From the NCBI GenBank assembly GCA_964036315.1, contig OZ038479.1:54096746-54160745 (forward strand): a DNA stretch of 64,000 nt, written 5' to 3'. The DNA comes from Acanthosepion esculentum. Taxonomy: Eukaryota; Mollusca; Cephalopoda; Sepiida; Sepiidae. The notes beneath the pieces are model-generated. The model saw only the letters and a list, made by a program, of their open reading frames with translations, did not search any database and was not told the DNA's origin. This document shows, in pieces, positions 46,746 through 58,168 of this stretch; positions within the stretch are counted from its first letter, which is position 1, and every line of letters begins with the position of its first letter. Both the position numbers and the translations under genes were made by a program.

Positions 46746-47273
46746 AACTATCTAATAATTTAATTAGAAAAGTTTTTATTTGCTTTTATAAATAAGATAT
46801 AAGGACAGTATTGTCTTTGGAAAAATGTTTTGATGAATAATGAATTTTTATTAAAATATTTTTAATTTTCTTTTGAATTTAAAATTTTAAGTCTTTTAAA
46901 ATTCTGAATTAAAGCCTGAATGAATGTTCTTTGTGTTATTTTTATTCACCTTATATTATAATCACTCTGTTGTTGACTTTTGTGAAAATTGAGTTTGTTT
47001 GCAAGTGGAATCTCTAAAGAATAATATTTTAGACATTTTAAAACTTTTCAGAAAAATGCCATTGTAGGTGCATATTCTATTTCAATAAAAAAAAGGGGCA
47101 TTATTTAGATGAACTTATTGATTTTTTTTTCCATTTATTTTTCCTGGCTGCTATATTATTGTGTCCCTGTGTTGATCTCAGCTAACATTAATATATAGGT
47201 AAATGCATGTTAAAATATGAACTGATTTGATTATTCATTGCCTCTTAAATATGTCTCATTACTTTTTTCACAG
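46746..47273. other. LINE 3' tail and intron-like sequence upstream of the block B gene
   Basis: It is collinear with 18146-18303 and then 19870-20253. It ends in the acceptor acttttttcacag. No gene is present. Confidence 0.5.
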
Positions 47274-47790
47274 GTGTTTTGGCTGAACAGAAAATCATGA
47301 TATTCATCAGAACTGTTACTATTAAGAAATTAATTGAAAGAAAACAAGAATTTTAACTTTCTATGAAGAACAGAGAAATGCTCCCATGTTTATTTGCAGT
47401 TGTATATCTATATTTTCCAAAGCATCACATTAACTGGCAAAAAAATAATATACTCTGAAATGTTTGGTATTCAGTTTAGGGAGAATCTTAGTGTTGGATA
47501 TGAGTGAAAATTAGATAGAAGTTATGTTTTTTGTGGATTGTGCATACCTCTTGTCATGATTTAGGCTAAGTGTAGCATATGGTAACATGCTCTGTCAACA
47601 AACAATATTCTTGTGAAGTTTGTGGATCTGTATTTTCAGGGATATATACAAACACACTGGAGAGAAATCACAATTTTGTGAAGTTTCTGGCTCTGTCTTT
47701 TCACTGATGTCTAATTTGAAGAGCCATATCTGAACACACTCTGGAGAGAAAATATAATCTTGTGAAATTTGTGCATCTACCTTTTCAGAG
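47274..47790 (+). other. Likely 5' UTR exon of the block B zinc-finger gene, containing decayed fingers
   Basis: The exon begins gtgttttggctgaacagaaa as in block A. Decayed fingers run from about 47595. The in-frame TGA at 47731-47733 is 60 bases upstream of the ATG, the same codon as in block A. One decayed finger has lost its second zinc Cys (C-E-V-S). Confidence 0.55.
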
Positions 47791-49764
47791 ATGTCATATT
47801 TGAAGTCCAATATTCAAACACACACAGGAGAGAAACCACATTCTTGTGAAGTTTGTGGAGTTGCATTTTCAAAAAAGTCACATTTGAAGTACCATATGCG
47901 AACACACACTGGAGAGAAGCCATATTCCTGTAAAGTTTGTGGATCTGAATTTTCTGTAAAATCAGCATTGAATCGACATGTGCAAAAACACACTGGAGAG
48001 AAACCTTATTCTTGCGAAGTTTGTGGATATGCATTTTCCACAAAGACACCCTTAAAACGCCATATGCGAACACACACTGGAGAGAAACCATATTCTTGTG
48101 AAGTTTGTGGAGCCGCATTTTCTGAAAAATCAGCTTTGGGTCGCCATACACAAATACACACTGGAGAGAAACCTCATTCTTGTGAAGTTTGTGGATCTGC
48201 ATTTTCAACAAAGAGTCTCTTGACACACCATATGCGAACTCATACTGGAGAGAAACCATATTCTTGTGAAATTTGTGGATCTGCATTTTCTGTGAAATCA
48301 AATTTGAAGTACCATATGCGAAGACACACTGGAGAGAAACCATATGCTTGTGAACTTTGTGGATTTGCCTTTTCACTGAAAGCTAATTTAATGCGCCATA
48401 AGCGAACACATACTGGAGATAAACCATATTCTTGTGAAGTTTGTGGATCTATATTTACTGCAAAGACATCTTTGGTCTGTCATATGCGGACACACACTGG
48501 TGAGAAACCATATTCTTGCAAAGTTTGTGGCTCTTCATTTTCAGTACAATCAAAATTAAAGTATCATATGCAAGGTCACACTGGAGAGAAACCATATGCA
48601 TGTGAAGTTTGTGGATTTGCATTTTCAACAAAGACACCCTTGAAGCGCCACATGCAAACACACAGTACAGAGAAACCTTATTCTTGTGAAATTTGTAGCT
48701 CTTCATTTTCAGTGAAATCCAACTTAAGGTACCATATGAAAAAGCACACTGGAGAGAAACCATATTCTTGTGAAATTTGTGGGTCTGCATTTTCAACAAA
48801 GACACCCTTGAAGCGCCATATGCAAACACATACTGGAGAGAAACCTCATTCTTGCAATGTTTGCGGATCTGTGCTATCAACAAAAACAGTTTTGAAGAAC
48901 CATATGCGAAGACACACTGGAGAGAAACCATATTCCTGTGAAGTTTGTGGATCTGCATTTTCTGTGAAATCAGTTTTGAATTGCCATATGCGAAAACACA
49001 CTGGAGAGAAACCATATTCATGTGAAATTTGTGGATATGCGTTTTCAAGTAAGTCATCGCTGGAATGCCATATGCGAACTCACACTGGAGAGAAACCCTA
49101 TACTTGTGAAGTTTGCGGATCTGCATTTTCCGTTAAGTCAGCTTTGAATTGCCATATGCTAACACACACCGGTGCAACACCTCATTCTTGCAAAGTTTGT
49201 GAATCTGCATTTTCAGCAAAGATATTTTTGATCCGTCATATGCGAACACACACTGGAGAGAAACCCTATTCTTGTGAAGTTTGTGGATCTGCATTTTCCT
49301 TGAAATCAGCTTTGAATATCCATGTGAGAACACACACAGGAGAGAAACCATATTCATGTAAAGTTTGTGGATCTGCATTTTCACTGAAAGCTAATTTAAA
49401 ACGCCATATGCAAACACACACTGGAGAGAAACCATATTCTTGCGAAGTTTGTGGGTCTGCATTTTCAGAGAAGACATCTTTGGCATGCCATATGCAAAAA
49501 CACACTGGCAAGGAACCTTATCTTTTTGAAGTTTGTAGATCTGCATTTTCCCAGAAGGCATCTTTGGCATGCCATATGCAAACACACACTGAAGACAAAC
49601 CTTATTCTTGTGAAGTTTGTGGGGCTACATTTTTGCTGAAAGCTAGTTTAAAGTGTCATATGCGGAGACATAGTGGAGAGAAACCATATGTTTGTGAAGT
49701 TTGTAGATCTGCCTTTTCACTGAAGTCATCTTTAGCATACCATATGCAAACACACACAGGTTAG
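47791..49764 (+). CDS. 23-finger C2H2 zinc-finger protein (block B)
   Basis: The 657-residue protein is an 11-residue finger end (MSYLKSNIQTH), 23 units of 28 residues, and Thr-Gly before the TAG. Units 1-20 match those of the block A gene one for one, in order. The base-contact positions (-1, 2, 3, 6) differ in about nine of them: fingers 1, 5, 6, 7, 11, 12, 13, 17 and 18. Finger 21 has Phe in place of its first zinc Cys (L-F-E-V-C), so it probably does not fold normally. Finger 17 follows a TGATP linker and finger 22 a TEDKP linker, both departures from TGEKP. No effector domain is present. The ATG is the first after the conserved TGA at 47731. Nuclear DNA binding is expected; the target is unknown. 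Confidence 0.93.
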   Translation: MSYLKSNIQTHTGEKPHSCEVCGVAFSKKSHLKYHMRTHTGEKPYSCKVCGSEFSVKSALNRHVQKHTGEKPYSCEVCGYAFSTKTPLKRHMRTHTGEKPYSCEVCGAAFSEKSALGRHTQIHTGEKPHSCEVCGSAFSTKSLLTHHMRTHTGEKPYSCEICGSAFSVKSNLKYHMRRHTGEKPYACELCGFAFSLKANLMRHKRTHTGDKPYSCEVCGSIFTAKTSLVCHMRTHTGEKPYSCKVCGSSFSVQSKLKYHMQGHTGEKPYACEVCGFAFSTKTPLKRHMQTHSTEKPYSCEICSSSFSVKSNLRYHMKKHTGEKPYSCEICGSAFSTKTPLKRHMQTHTGEKPHSCNVCGSVLSTKTVLKNHMRRHTGEKPYSCEVCGSAFSVKSVLNCHMRKHTGEKPYSCEICGYAFSSKSSLECHMRTHTGEKPYTCEVCGSAFSVKSALNCHMLTHTGATPHSCKVCESAFSAKIFLIRHMRTHTGEKPYSCEVCGSAFSLKSALNIHVRTHTGEKPYSCKVCGSAFSLKANLKRHMQTHTGEKPYSCEVCGSAFSEKTSLACHMQKHTGKEPYLFEVCRSAFSQKASLACHMQTHTEDKPYSCEVCGATFLLKASLKCHMRRHSGEKPYVCEVCRSAFSLKSSLAYHMQTHTG

Positions 49765-49960
49765 AAATTAAATAACTGTTCTTGTGATATTTGTGAATCT
49801 GCATTTTTACAGAGGTCAATTTTGAAGGCCCATATGGAAACATACACTGAAGAGAAACTGTGAACACACACTTGAGAGAAATCGTATTCTTCTGAAATTT
49901 GTGGATTTGTATTTCCATTGGCATTAACTTTGGACTGACATAGCCAAACACCCATATGAT
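49765..49960 (+). pseudogene. Decayed zinc-finger units after the block B stop codon
   Basis: Pieces such as CDICESAFLQRSILKAHMET continue the array with stops and indels. They correspond to the decayed units at 22499-22720 in block A. Confidence 0.7.
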
Positions 49961-50040
49961 AGAAAATATCAATGCATATCTGTTTCTGTGCAAATTAATT
50001 TAACTTTAAATCAGCTAATTTTATTTTTCAAGGATTTTGT

Positions 50041-50046
50041 AATAAA
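50041..50046 (+). terminator. Candidate polyadenylation signal AATAAA
   Basis: This is the first plain AATAAA after the block B stop, about 280 bases downstream. In an AT-rich genome such hexamers occur by chance, so support is weak. Confidence 0.3.
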
Positions 50047-51890
50047 GAAAATTGCTTGTTGTCAACAGATCTCTCCGTATAGATAAATTTATAGATTTTA
50101 CAGACAAGATTCCAATTAATTTAATCTGAAATGTACCAGAGTATTTTGATTATTGAGAATATCAAATTTATTGGTTCCAGTCAATGTAGGAATGACTCCC
50201 CTTAAAATTTATAGACTAATGGTATAGATGCATGATGGGATTTTTCCTAACCAATAAAAATGGACCACTTCTTGCTCACATCAACTATATTTCTGTTCTT
50301 TCTTGCCTTGATGTCATACTATCAGAGTTGACTGTATCCCTTTTGCATGTGTACCTCATTCTTAAATTGTGATCTTTTTGCTTTGTTACTTTTGACTTGC
50401 ATATATAGTGATCCTGATAGGTTTTTTTTTAACATAGTGTGTGTCTGAGACCCACAGATGATAAATTGGGTGTATCGCTGGGAAATTTAATGGGTCTCAA
50501 CTAAAGTTTCTTAACAACTTGTTGTATTAAACTGCAGGGCTACAGACTAGTTTTTTTTTTCTTTTTTTATGGTCATCCAAAAACAATTTATTCATGCCAA
50601 ATTACTTCGATGGGACAACTTTTTTTAATTAAATGATTAAATTCAAAACAAAAACCGTATTTACTCTTAATAAGTTCATTTAAGAAAAAAAATTTTTTTT
50701 TGAAAATTATGACAGAACAACGTTTTTAAATTGATAGAACTATTGATGAGAATTGTTTCATGATTTATTAGTCTATTGTTTGATTTTGTTTTTGTTAACC
50801 AAAATTTAAGGCCAAAATTTGAATATCTTGTATGCAAGTTGACCCTTAACCCAGGTCTATACAGCATGTGTAGCTCTTCAGTGACTAGGGAACAACAGCT
50901 AACATGTGAAAGCTCATTAATGAATTTGGCTTAAGTAATTAAGTTTTTCTTCAAGAAATTTTTACATTTGGATTAGCTTAAGTTTATTATTCAAGCTACT
51001 AAAGTAAGTATAATGTTTTTTTTTCTATTTGTACATGCATTATTTTATCTTTAACCTTTTTGGTACAAAATTCACAAGTGTCATTAAGAATTTTACCCCA
51101 TAAAATTAACTTAAATTGAATATTTTCTCTATGCTATTGTTCTTCAACAATGATGATATTAAATATAAAATTAACTTTTTTTTAATAATTTATGTTTTTA
51201 CAGCACATACAGGTATTTTTCTTTTTTAAATCATGTTGAATTTTTCCTTCATTTGTAAATAAATAGAAGTGATTTAAAATAAATAGTTAATGCTTTTCTC
51301 TTCAAAATTAATAAAAAATGACACTTAAAGAATTTACCACAAAGGTAATGTCAGAAATTAAATTCAATAGATTTAATATTTTACAATTATTCTTAAAAAA
51401 ATTTACCACAAAAAATAAAGAAGACATTTATAGTTTGTCAATATTGTCTTTTTCTTTACATTCTTTGCAATTATTTTAAACAGCCAATTTCACAAAAAAA
51501 AATTCATTAAAGTTAATTTTATTCTTTATACTGTTATTCTTCATAATAATGAATATCTTGATTATAAAGTTTATTTTTTAAGGAATAATTTGTGATTTCC
51601 CTATAACGTGTGAAGTCCTTGTTAGAAAACCCAAAAATGACTAACCTTTTACACTGAGAAATTTCCAAAGAAATTTTTTACAGAAATTTGTGCATTTGAA
51701 AAAATTTGTATACAAATTTAATTTAATATTTTTTTCTATGATATTATGCTTCCTAACAACTAAAATAATAATTATTCACTTAAAAAAAAAAATGTATGTT
51801 AAATTTTACTTGCATTGTTGTTGCTAACATGTAAAACAAAACCAGTGAACAATTTGAAAATAATTTTGGGACTTAAAGAGGAAAGAAACT
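50047..51890. repeat. Block B 3' flank
   Basis: 50270-50445 matches 487-660. 50446-50738 matches 2604-2892. 50739-51300 matches 4138-4713 and 34360-34936. 51302-51870 matches 36697-37330. The 1.2 kb of copia and flank present in block C between 2892 and 4138 is missing here, with the junction at about 50738. Empty sites for two insertions can be read from it. No gene is present. Confidence 0.75.
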
Positions 51891-52239
51891 AAAATAAGAT
51901 AACAAATTCTCAAATTTTTGAATCCTAAACCCTCCAGACCTTAGAATGTAAAGTTCATATGCTTTTTAGTAGCATCATGTGCAATTTTTACAAAATTATA
52001 TTTTAGTTAATATTTTTTAATTTCGCTATTCCAAAGTCTTTCTCAAAATCATCAGAAAGTGCTGTGTAACAGGTTGTCATGGTAACTATGATTAGCAAAA
52101 TATGGTTTGTCTTCCCCAAGATCAGAATGAGCAAAAATGATGGTTAACAGCAATAACTCAATGCCTTACAAACCAATCACTGTTGTTTGTGAAAGGCATT
52201 TGCCATTGGATTATGAAACTGTTTATTACAAGAAAAGTA

Positions 52240-53130
52240 CGAGGGTCATTCAATAAATAAGATGAATTTTTCAGTATAAGGACTTCTAATGCAGATAGAA
52301 GCTTACTTTTTCTTTTTCTTTTTTCAATGTAGTCTCCCAGCACTGTCACACACTTTTCCCATCTGTGCACAAGCTTTCGTATTCCCTCAGCGTAAAAATC
52401 TTTGGACTGATGTCTCAGCCAGTCGCTCACAACACTTTTGACTTCATTGTCACTTTTAAACTTTGTGCCTCTTGTGAACGCTTTCAAGGGACTTAACAGG
52501 TGAAAGTCTGAAGGGGCAAGGTCTGGGCTGTAAGGGGGATGAGGGAGCAGTTCCCAGCCCAGCTCATTGATGGTCTGCACCGTTTGGGCTGCTGTGTGAG
52601 GCCTTGCGTTGTCATGATGCAAGATGACTCTTTCTGACTGATGACCCCTGCGTTTATCCCAACAGATAAGCTTAAAGTCCTTGCAATATCATCCACTGTC
52701 AGACTGAATGAGGTCATTGACTGATTCGATCACCTCAGGAGACCTCACTTCTGTAGTCCTCCCAGGCCTGTCTTCATCCTCAACACTGCTCCATCCTTCT
52801 TTAAACAATTTAGCCCACTTGTAGACATTTTTTTGGCTGAAACATGTGGCACCATACACAGTTAACATTCTCCTATGAATTTCAACTGGTTTGCACCCTT
52901 CAGCAACCAAAAAACTTGATAACTGACCGCTGTTTAATCCTGGAGCATGCTTCTTGGTCGGCCATCTTTGTTAATCACCAAAACTCTCAAAGTTTTTTTC
53001 TTAATCTGCAAAAGAAATTAAATCCATGTAAAAAAGAAGTAAAACAAAAAAAAATAAAAAAGAGTAAGCTTCTATCTGTATTAGAAGTCCTTATACCGAA
53101 AAATTCAACTTATTTATTGAATGACCCTCG
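52240..53130 (-). mobile_element. Mariner element, internally deleted (891 bp)
   Basis: The ends start cgagggtcattcaataaata on both strands. The inverted repeats are 68 bp (52240-52307 and 53063-53130) with three mismatches, and TA lies outside both (52238-52239 and 53131-53132). Full-length mariners are about 1.3 kb, so roughly 0.4 kb is gone. Intact ends mean it could still be moved by a related transposase. It is inserted next to block B's distal flank. Confidence 0.9.
52270..52910 (-). pseudogene. Mariner DD34D transposase, central deletion
   Basis: The N-terminal part (52910-52689) has the helix-turn-helix region (VEIHRRMLTVYGATCFSQ, WAKLFKEGWSSVEDEDRPGR). It runs into the C-terminal part at about 52685, which reads KLICWDKRRGHQSERVILHH, then DNARPHTA with the second catalytic Asp and PPYSPDLAPSDFHL with the third. 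The first catalytic Asp and about 130 residues around it are deleted. It cannot be active. Confidence 0.85.
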
Positions 53131-53132
53131 TA

Positions 53133-55335
53133 CAACCCAGAAATCCACTATCAATATTTAATTATTTGCCTAGTCCTGAACCAAAACCAACAAATAAAAC
53201 TTCTGATTCTGTTCAAATTGTGCAAAATGATAAATTGGCAGAGTTGCTAGAAAAAGACAAAATCTTCACTTTTAAAAAAATTGTTTCAGAATATTTATCA
53301 ACAGGATTTTGTCTCCGCAGTTACATACTATAAATCAAAGAATCAGCTGTCCACTAAGTCTGTTGATTTTTTTTTCCACTGGAAGTATTCCAATGTTCTT
53401 AATTAAAATTTTTTAAACTAGGTTTGACTTCTACGATACAGGTATATATACAACTGTTTTTCCTCTTTTAAAAAGGTGAATATCAATGTTTCAGCACTGG
53501 TCACAAATCACTTAAGCAATTTGTTATCTTACTAACTTAAATATTGATAATAAGAAAAAAAATGTCATGCCACCACAATGGATTGGGACAAATCATGATT
53601 CTGATATTCTTATCCGAGCATTTGAATATTTGTTACAACTCGAGCATTAACAGATTCAGGATGATTTTAAGTTACTCAGTGGGAGAGGGTAACCAGCTTT
53701 GGCATCAGAAGTTTCAAAATTAAATGACTTTAATTTTCTTTGTGACATTTTAGTGAAATCTCTGAAAATCAGCAAAAATCTGACAAAGTGTATGCTAAGG
53801 TTGCTCTACAATATTATGGAAGAAACTTATTTTGTTTGGCTGAAAATTTTGAGGGATTTGTAAAAATGGTATTGGCTAAAATATTTAAATGGTGGATGAA
53901 AACATTTAGTTAAAATGACCCCAGTTGCAAAATTAGAGGCAATTTTCATATATGAAAATTTTTTAATATATTTTTGATGCAAACATTAGTGAAGTAATTT
54001 CAATTGTATATGATAATAACAATGTTTTTTTTTCAAAGGATTTGACATTGTTTTTAATAATCCTTGGATAAGTAAAATGGCTTGTACTTACATTTTGATT
54101 ATGACCATATTTTTAAAAATATTCAAAATAATTGGATTATTGAATCTACTTATGAATTACTGTTTTGTTCTGAAAACAAAAAGATGATAGCAAAATGGGG
54201 AAATTGTAAATGTTCTTTTTGAGTGTGAAAAAACTAAATTTGTTAAGTAGTCGAAATCTAAATGATGTAGTAGATTGCCCAAAATTTATTGAGCAACAAA
54301 ATGTTTCCCATTCTTTAAAGGCTTTTTTGTGATAAAACTGTTATAGCATAGTTGGCCCTAATGAAAATATTTAAGAAAAGTTATCCCGCTTTGGCCAGAG
54401 GGATGAAAAATAAGTTTTTTGGGGTTTTTTTTTTTTTATTTTTATTTTTTTTTTTTTACACCTTTTTGGAAGGACAAGGCATTCTGGGTACAGGGAGTTC
54501 GACCATGACACCAAGGTAAGCTAGACAGATCTCTTATCATTGCACATACAGTAACTCTACTCACCATTCTAATTGTATTTCAGTTAAAAAGTTTTGTTAA
54601 TAGTTTATCCTCTTGTTTCCTCTTTTGTCTTTCTTCACATAACCACATTTCACACCCTGAGAACGTAATAAAAATAGCTGTCATTAAAAAACACATTCAT
54701 TATTATATAGAGAGGATACTGCAGAAACTTAATTTGATTGAAAAAGTTTTAAATGTTTTTTAAATTGTCAGCGTCAATGAAATATATAGGGACATTAATC
54801 CACTGAAAAAGGCAATATCCGATTTTGATGATGAACACCAGTTATTATTTTCTAATTCGGGAAAATAAAAAAACAATGGGAGGTAAGGAAGGGAAAATTA
54901 AATTCACAAGTGATACTAGTTTCACCATTGAAAATACAATCAATGGCTTAACTGATGTTTGGAAATATTTGTAAGTAGTGGGTTTAATTTTGTTATGCTT
55001 GGTGAATTTACCAGATTATTTAAAAAATGAATGTGGAATATTAAGACAAAGTTCTGGAGGTGCACATTTTATAACAGTTCAAAATGTTATTGAAAAATTT
55101 CATATTGAAAAAATAAACTATTTCTTAAATTCACTGTTGATGTCAAAGAATACAACTTTGATCCAGGTCATAATTGCACAAAATGCTGGATGAAATAGGA
55201 TGACAAACATCTGATAATTTACCAGACCTGGAAACTAGGATCCTTTAAGAGATTAAAATGTCACTTTCATATATAACAGGCTATGTTACAAGAAAATATT
55301 GTTCAACAGAAGAGGAAATATTAAATATTACTATT
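53133..55335 (+). pseudogene. Decayed transposase-like remnant, possibly P-element/THAP9-like
   Basis: Protein-like pieces appear in several frames: PLSIFNYLPSPEPKPTNKT (53138-), then much noise, VNLPDYLKNECGILRQSSGG (about 55008-55065), and KMSLSYITGYVTRKYCSTEE-like codons near 55255-55310. The combination of a GILRQSSGG-type segment and, further on, a SYI-x-GYV-x-RK segment resembles the C-terminal half of P-element-type transposases. This is recalled, not searched. Stops, frameshifts and poly-T insertions abound. Confidence 0.35.
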
Positions 55336-56049
55336 TTTTATTTTCAAGAATATGAACATTTTTTTTTTTTTTTTTTTTGGAAAGAAATTTAAAAATTCCA
55401 CAGAGATACCAGATTTTTTTTTATTTTCAATTTCCCCCCTTTTTAGATATATTTAATTGCTTAGCTCCCCAAATTATCCTGTTAATTAATTTTTTTGTAT
55501 TCTTGTAAATTTATTTTAATTTGCAAAATTATGTGTTCTGGTAATATTTATTATTGTATCATAGTGAAATAAGTATTTTTCTTCATCTTCTGCACAACAA
55601 ATTGTACATGCAACAAAAATGTAACAAAAATCACAAATTTTGTAAAGATTAGCAAAATTGTTTTCTGAAAATTGCATTTTTTATAAAGTATTTTCAGACA
55701 TTGTTTCTGATTGCATTATACAGTTATATTTTCTGTAATCAATTGGTATAAACAAATTCGTTATTTTTGCAATATCATGAGTAAATGTCTAATTTATGAT
55801 GAATAAAATAATTTTTGCACATTTATTTATTGTATTTTTATACTTTGTACATTTGCATTTATGGAAAGAATTCAATAATTATAAGATGTTTCCTAATATT
55901 ATATATAGTTGCTAATTAACTAATTAGTGGATATTTAGTGACAAGTTCCTTGCTAAAAATGTTCTCAGTAATAGTTATTTAATAGTAATTTTTGTCTCCA
56001 CATGTCTGCCCACAGTCACATGGCTGTCAGGCCTTGGTTAATAATTGCT
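55336..56049. other. AT-rich DNA with no recognised gene
   Basis: It contains poly-T tracts near 55360 and no credible frame. The end (about 55998-56038) is less AT-rich (gtctgcccacagtcacatgg) and may belong to the LTR-like repeat that follows. Confidence 0.3.
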
Positions 56050-56475
56050 TTAATGTTAGCCGAAACCAAGCTTTGCGCCAGTAGTCTGGAGCCCTTTCTT
56101 AAGTGATATAAACAGACAGCCTGAGGCAGAGAAACCAGTCAAACGTATTGCATAAAGTAACTAAAATCATCAGCTTAAGACATTTTCCTGCTCTTAGAAG
56201 AGGGCCAAGAATACACCTTGATGCCACGCCTATTTCCATAGTTAATCACACTCCTGACAACAGACAAGAAGATGACGACTACTACCAAAGTCTGACATGT
56301 AAACTATAAAATACCCAGCCAAACAAACTTACACTACCCCCAATTACAACGGACTCTCCAGTCAAATCAATCTATATTATTTGCTTATACTTTTGATTCT
56401 CTTTGTTTATTTCTTAAGTTTCCAATAAATAATACTAAGAACCTGTGGCATTTCTCCACATACAAAAAAAACATC
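56050..56475 (+). repeat. LTR-like repeat with TATA and polyadenylation motifs
   Basis: The core gccagtagtctggagccct is shared with 4780. A TATA-like tataaaatac lies near 56307 and aataaataat near 56424. The order of TATA box, about 110 bp, then polyadenylation signal is that of an LTR (U3-R). Its ends and target duplication are not clear. Confidence 0.4.
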
Positions 56476-57819
56476 TGAGAATGATTGGAATTACGACCCT
56501 AGACTGTGCCTAGGACAGTGAAGAAAAGAGGGTTTAACTTATTTAGGAATTAAATTTAATTTCTTAAACAAATATCTTCTAAGAAATTAACCTATTCAGT
56601 TTTCAATTCATTAATGAAGAAGTGCTGAAAAAAAATCATTAAAATCAAAATTTTTTTCACTAAAAAACTGCATAACATGACGAAAAAATGTACCAAACTT
56701 AATTTTAAAAAAGTCCTATCCTCAAAATGTTTATTGCTATTATTACGAGAAATGACCAAAATATCTTTTTAAAATTTTTTACTCCTTTCTAACATGTTCA
56801 ATATTTTCATTTAAAATCTGGTTTTTGTATGTGTCAATGGTGTAACAGAGCTGTCTATGAAAATTTTAGTGCTTTATTTCTGGTAAAATGACACATTGAT
56901 TTGCAAATTCTTGCAAAAAGGAAATAATTGTTGGAAATTAATAAAACTTTCAGGACTTATTCGCAAGTGAAGGAATTTATTTCTAACTCATTATTTTTAG
57001 AAAATCTTCGTAAAATTATTATTTTTACTTGTTACTCCCACTTAATTTCAAGAAATTTCTAGAAATTATATTCCATACTCAAAATAGGTTTTTATTTAAA
57101 AGCAGCACTGCTTGGAAAATGGGAATCATCCATTATGCCATTCCTGAAAATAAAAACTGCAATAAAACTATGACATTATTTAATTAGATAAGCTTTTAAT
57201 TGCTTTTATAAATAATACATATTAAAGATATCATATGCTGAAGAAAATATTTTTTCGATGAATAATGAATTTTTACAAGAATTGTTTTAATTTTTTTAAT
57301 TGTAATAATTTATAAAGTTTCATAAGGTTTTTAAAAATTCATCAATTTCCACCTTATTAGGTTTATTGAATTATTAAGTGAAGACTATATTTACTAAGTG
57401 AAAATTAAAAAGTTTAATACACTAAGATTTTCAAAATAATTTAAAAAAATTTATGTGTAAAAACGTGCCCATTAGTGACCATACACAACATTATCAGAAA
57501 ATAAGATCAATGACTATAATAAATTTAAAGTAACATTCTTAAAATTAGATTACAATGTATATTTCCATCATTTTTAAGATTACTGAAAAATTATATTAAA
57601 AAAAATCGATCACCTGTCATTTCCTTAAATTATGTTTTAACAGATAAAGTCTCCACAGAAAAACACTAAAACTGTCAACATTCTTCAGAAACACTTGTTA
57701 AGTGATTTACAAACATTAACAAGTACTTAATGACCACTACTGTTTTAAAAATTCATTTCTCTCTTATTTTCAACTTAATTAATTTTTGTTTCATATCAGA
57801 TTAATAAGTTTAAATCCGC
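56476..57819. repeat. Truncated F2 left end and related AT-rich repeats
   Basis: 56650-56830 carries the F2 left-end pieces in decayed form (atgacgaaaaaatgtacc, cctcaaaatgtttattg, gagaaatgaccaaaat, tctaacatgttcaatatttt). 57150-57260 matches interior F2 sequence (caataaaactatgacatta). There is no matching right end and no gene. Confidence 0.5.
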
Positions 57820-58130
57820 GGTAAATTTTGGTTTTATTTCCCGAGCGCTAAAATCCCTTAAAATTTTCCAAAATCGTCATAATTCCGTGCAAATGTACTT
57901 GCTGAACTCAAATTAACAATTGTATTTGTGAAGAAACCTACCGTTTTGGAGTTATCGACTAGAAAAAAATCAAACTTCTTGTTGGTCATTCGTCCTCCAT
58001 TAACTGCCATCATGAAAACTGATTCGGTGCAGGATACTTGCGCTGGCCTTTGGCCTATTTACTTCTTTTACAGACTTTCCTTGCAGAAAATCACTACGCA
58101 CTACCGTAAAGAAATGTAATTTATCTTCTT

Positions 58131-58168
<38 letters not shown>

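Noticed and set aside
52844..53161. 105-codon plus-strand frame across the mariner right end
   Set aside because: It runs antisense through the transposase N-terminus and across the inverted repeat into outside sequence, so it is not an evolved gene.
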